NCBI GenBank assembly: GCA_963922205.1
Contig: CAWUHX010000009.1
Coordinates: 62,001-126,000 of the forward strand
Length of the DNA stretch: 64,000 nucleotides
DNA from: Romanomermis culicivorax
Lineage: Eukaryota > Nematoda > Enoplea > Mermithida > Mermithidae
Direction of reading: 5' to 3'
Of the stretch, positions 63,429 through 64,000 are shown one piece after another (the first letter of the stretch is position 1; each line of letters starts with the position of its first letter). The translations under genes and the position numbers were made by a program. The notes below the pieces were generated by a model. The model was not told the DNA's origin. It saw nothing but the letters and a program-made list of their open reading frames with translations, and ran no database searches.

Positions 63429-64000
63429 AATAGTAAAAATATGAAAAAGGGAACTACGTGTTTTTCATTCTCAAGGTTTACAAGCTTCTCGACTAGAATA
63501 GAATTCTATGTTGATTGCTTATATAGATTTATAACCAGCGTGATGTCTACATTTTCGGGTACTAGAATCAGAATCCAAAATCCAAATCCAGATGGCTCAA
63601 TCAATCCTCAATTGAACCCCAATTTTCGGCATGCAATGCAACTTTGACGTTTTGTCGTCCAGGAAGTCAAATGTGGAAAGGTGCCGAATTTTATCCAGAA
63701 TTTGAGAATTTGAATTCCAAGAGCAAAAACTCATATTTCGAAATCAATCAAAATCCATTATATTCAATTCAATCACTTTTGACATTCCCCTTTCGCTTCC
63801 AAACAACATAGACCCTGATCCGAAAAAAGAAACTGGTTCGAACTTTGTAGAGAAGATCAAGTTAGCAGTATTAAGAACCTCAATGGTGCAGATATTCTGA
63901 CATCAAGAGGCGAACAAATTCCAATACAAATCCAATTTGTCTATTCAGGTGAGTGAAAAAATCCTTCAAGAGAAAATGGATGAAAATTCGGTCAGTAGGA
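63429..64000 (+). repeat. dispersed repeat R, copy 3, runs off the window
   Basis: It matches 55253-55820 and 20016-20580, and is closer to copy 2 than to copy 1 by eye. Its start AATAGTAAAAATATG is shared with copy 1, which marks the natural R 5' end. R inserted into or beside the LTR of element C. Confidence 0.85.

Overview
This window looks like repeat-rich nuclear DNA of an invertebrate animal, most likely a nematode. It is AT-rich by eye. The few candidate exons are short and flanked by TTTCAG-type acceptors, and nearly every longer reading frame belongs to a retroelement. The proline/threonine-rich proteins at 40.2-43.7 kb and 60.5-62.3 kb closely resemble uncharacterised proteins I remember from the mermithid nematode Romanomermis culicivorax. 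That assignment is from memory and unsearched. I recognised no intact host gene, rRNA, tRNA or CRISPR array by eye.

Layout. 1-5.3 kb: decayed dispersed repeats, a small B-box-like zinc-finger frame and a few possible short exons. 5.3-12.4 kb: element A, a complete-looking LTR element (two 542-bp LTRs) that encodes a repeat-rich N-terminal protein, Gag, a zinc knuckle and an aspartic protease, but no reverse transcriptase. 12.4-15 kb: an unidentified open frame, then repeats. 15-19.9 kb: an inverted repeat of about 1 kb per arm, holding the LTR and gag of element E. 20-37.1 kb: a much larger inverted repeat (arms 21746-25235 and 33589-37079, almost identical). Each arm carries a damaged, intronless SLC31/Ctr1-type copper transporter. 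The 8.35-kb spacer holds the env, protease, reverse transcriptase, RNase H and integrase of element E. 37-40 kb: tandem repeats and unidentified sequence. 40-44.6 kb: element B. 44.8-45.0 kb: a NADAR (YbiA-like) domain fragment. 46.4-50.1 kb, minus strand: element D, a Gypsy-like element cut off inside reverse transcriptase. 50.8-55 kb: ORF1-like fragments, fold-back and tandem repeats. 55.3-58 kb: second copy of dispersed repeat R. 59.5-63.4 kb: element C, a mosaic of A and B. 63.4-64 kb: start of a third copy of R.

Two things stand out. First, element E appears to have the order gag-env-protease-RT-RNaseH-integrase. Its envelope transmembrane segment lies in the same frame as, and directly upstream of, the protease; in ordinary retroelements env comes after pol. 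Second, elements A, B and C differ in coding content but share a 3' untranslated module of about 310 bp, a polypurine tract and an LTR start. They look like non-autonomous LTR elements that move a lineage-specific protein cassette and recombine with one another; C joins an A-type gag to a B-type cassette.

All the retroelement genes show decay. Premature stops are mostly TGA, and where copies can be aligned inside the window the TGA faces a CGA arginine codon, which points to CpG decay rather than recoding.
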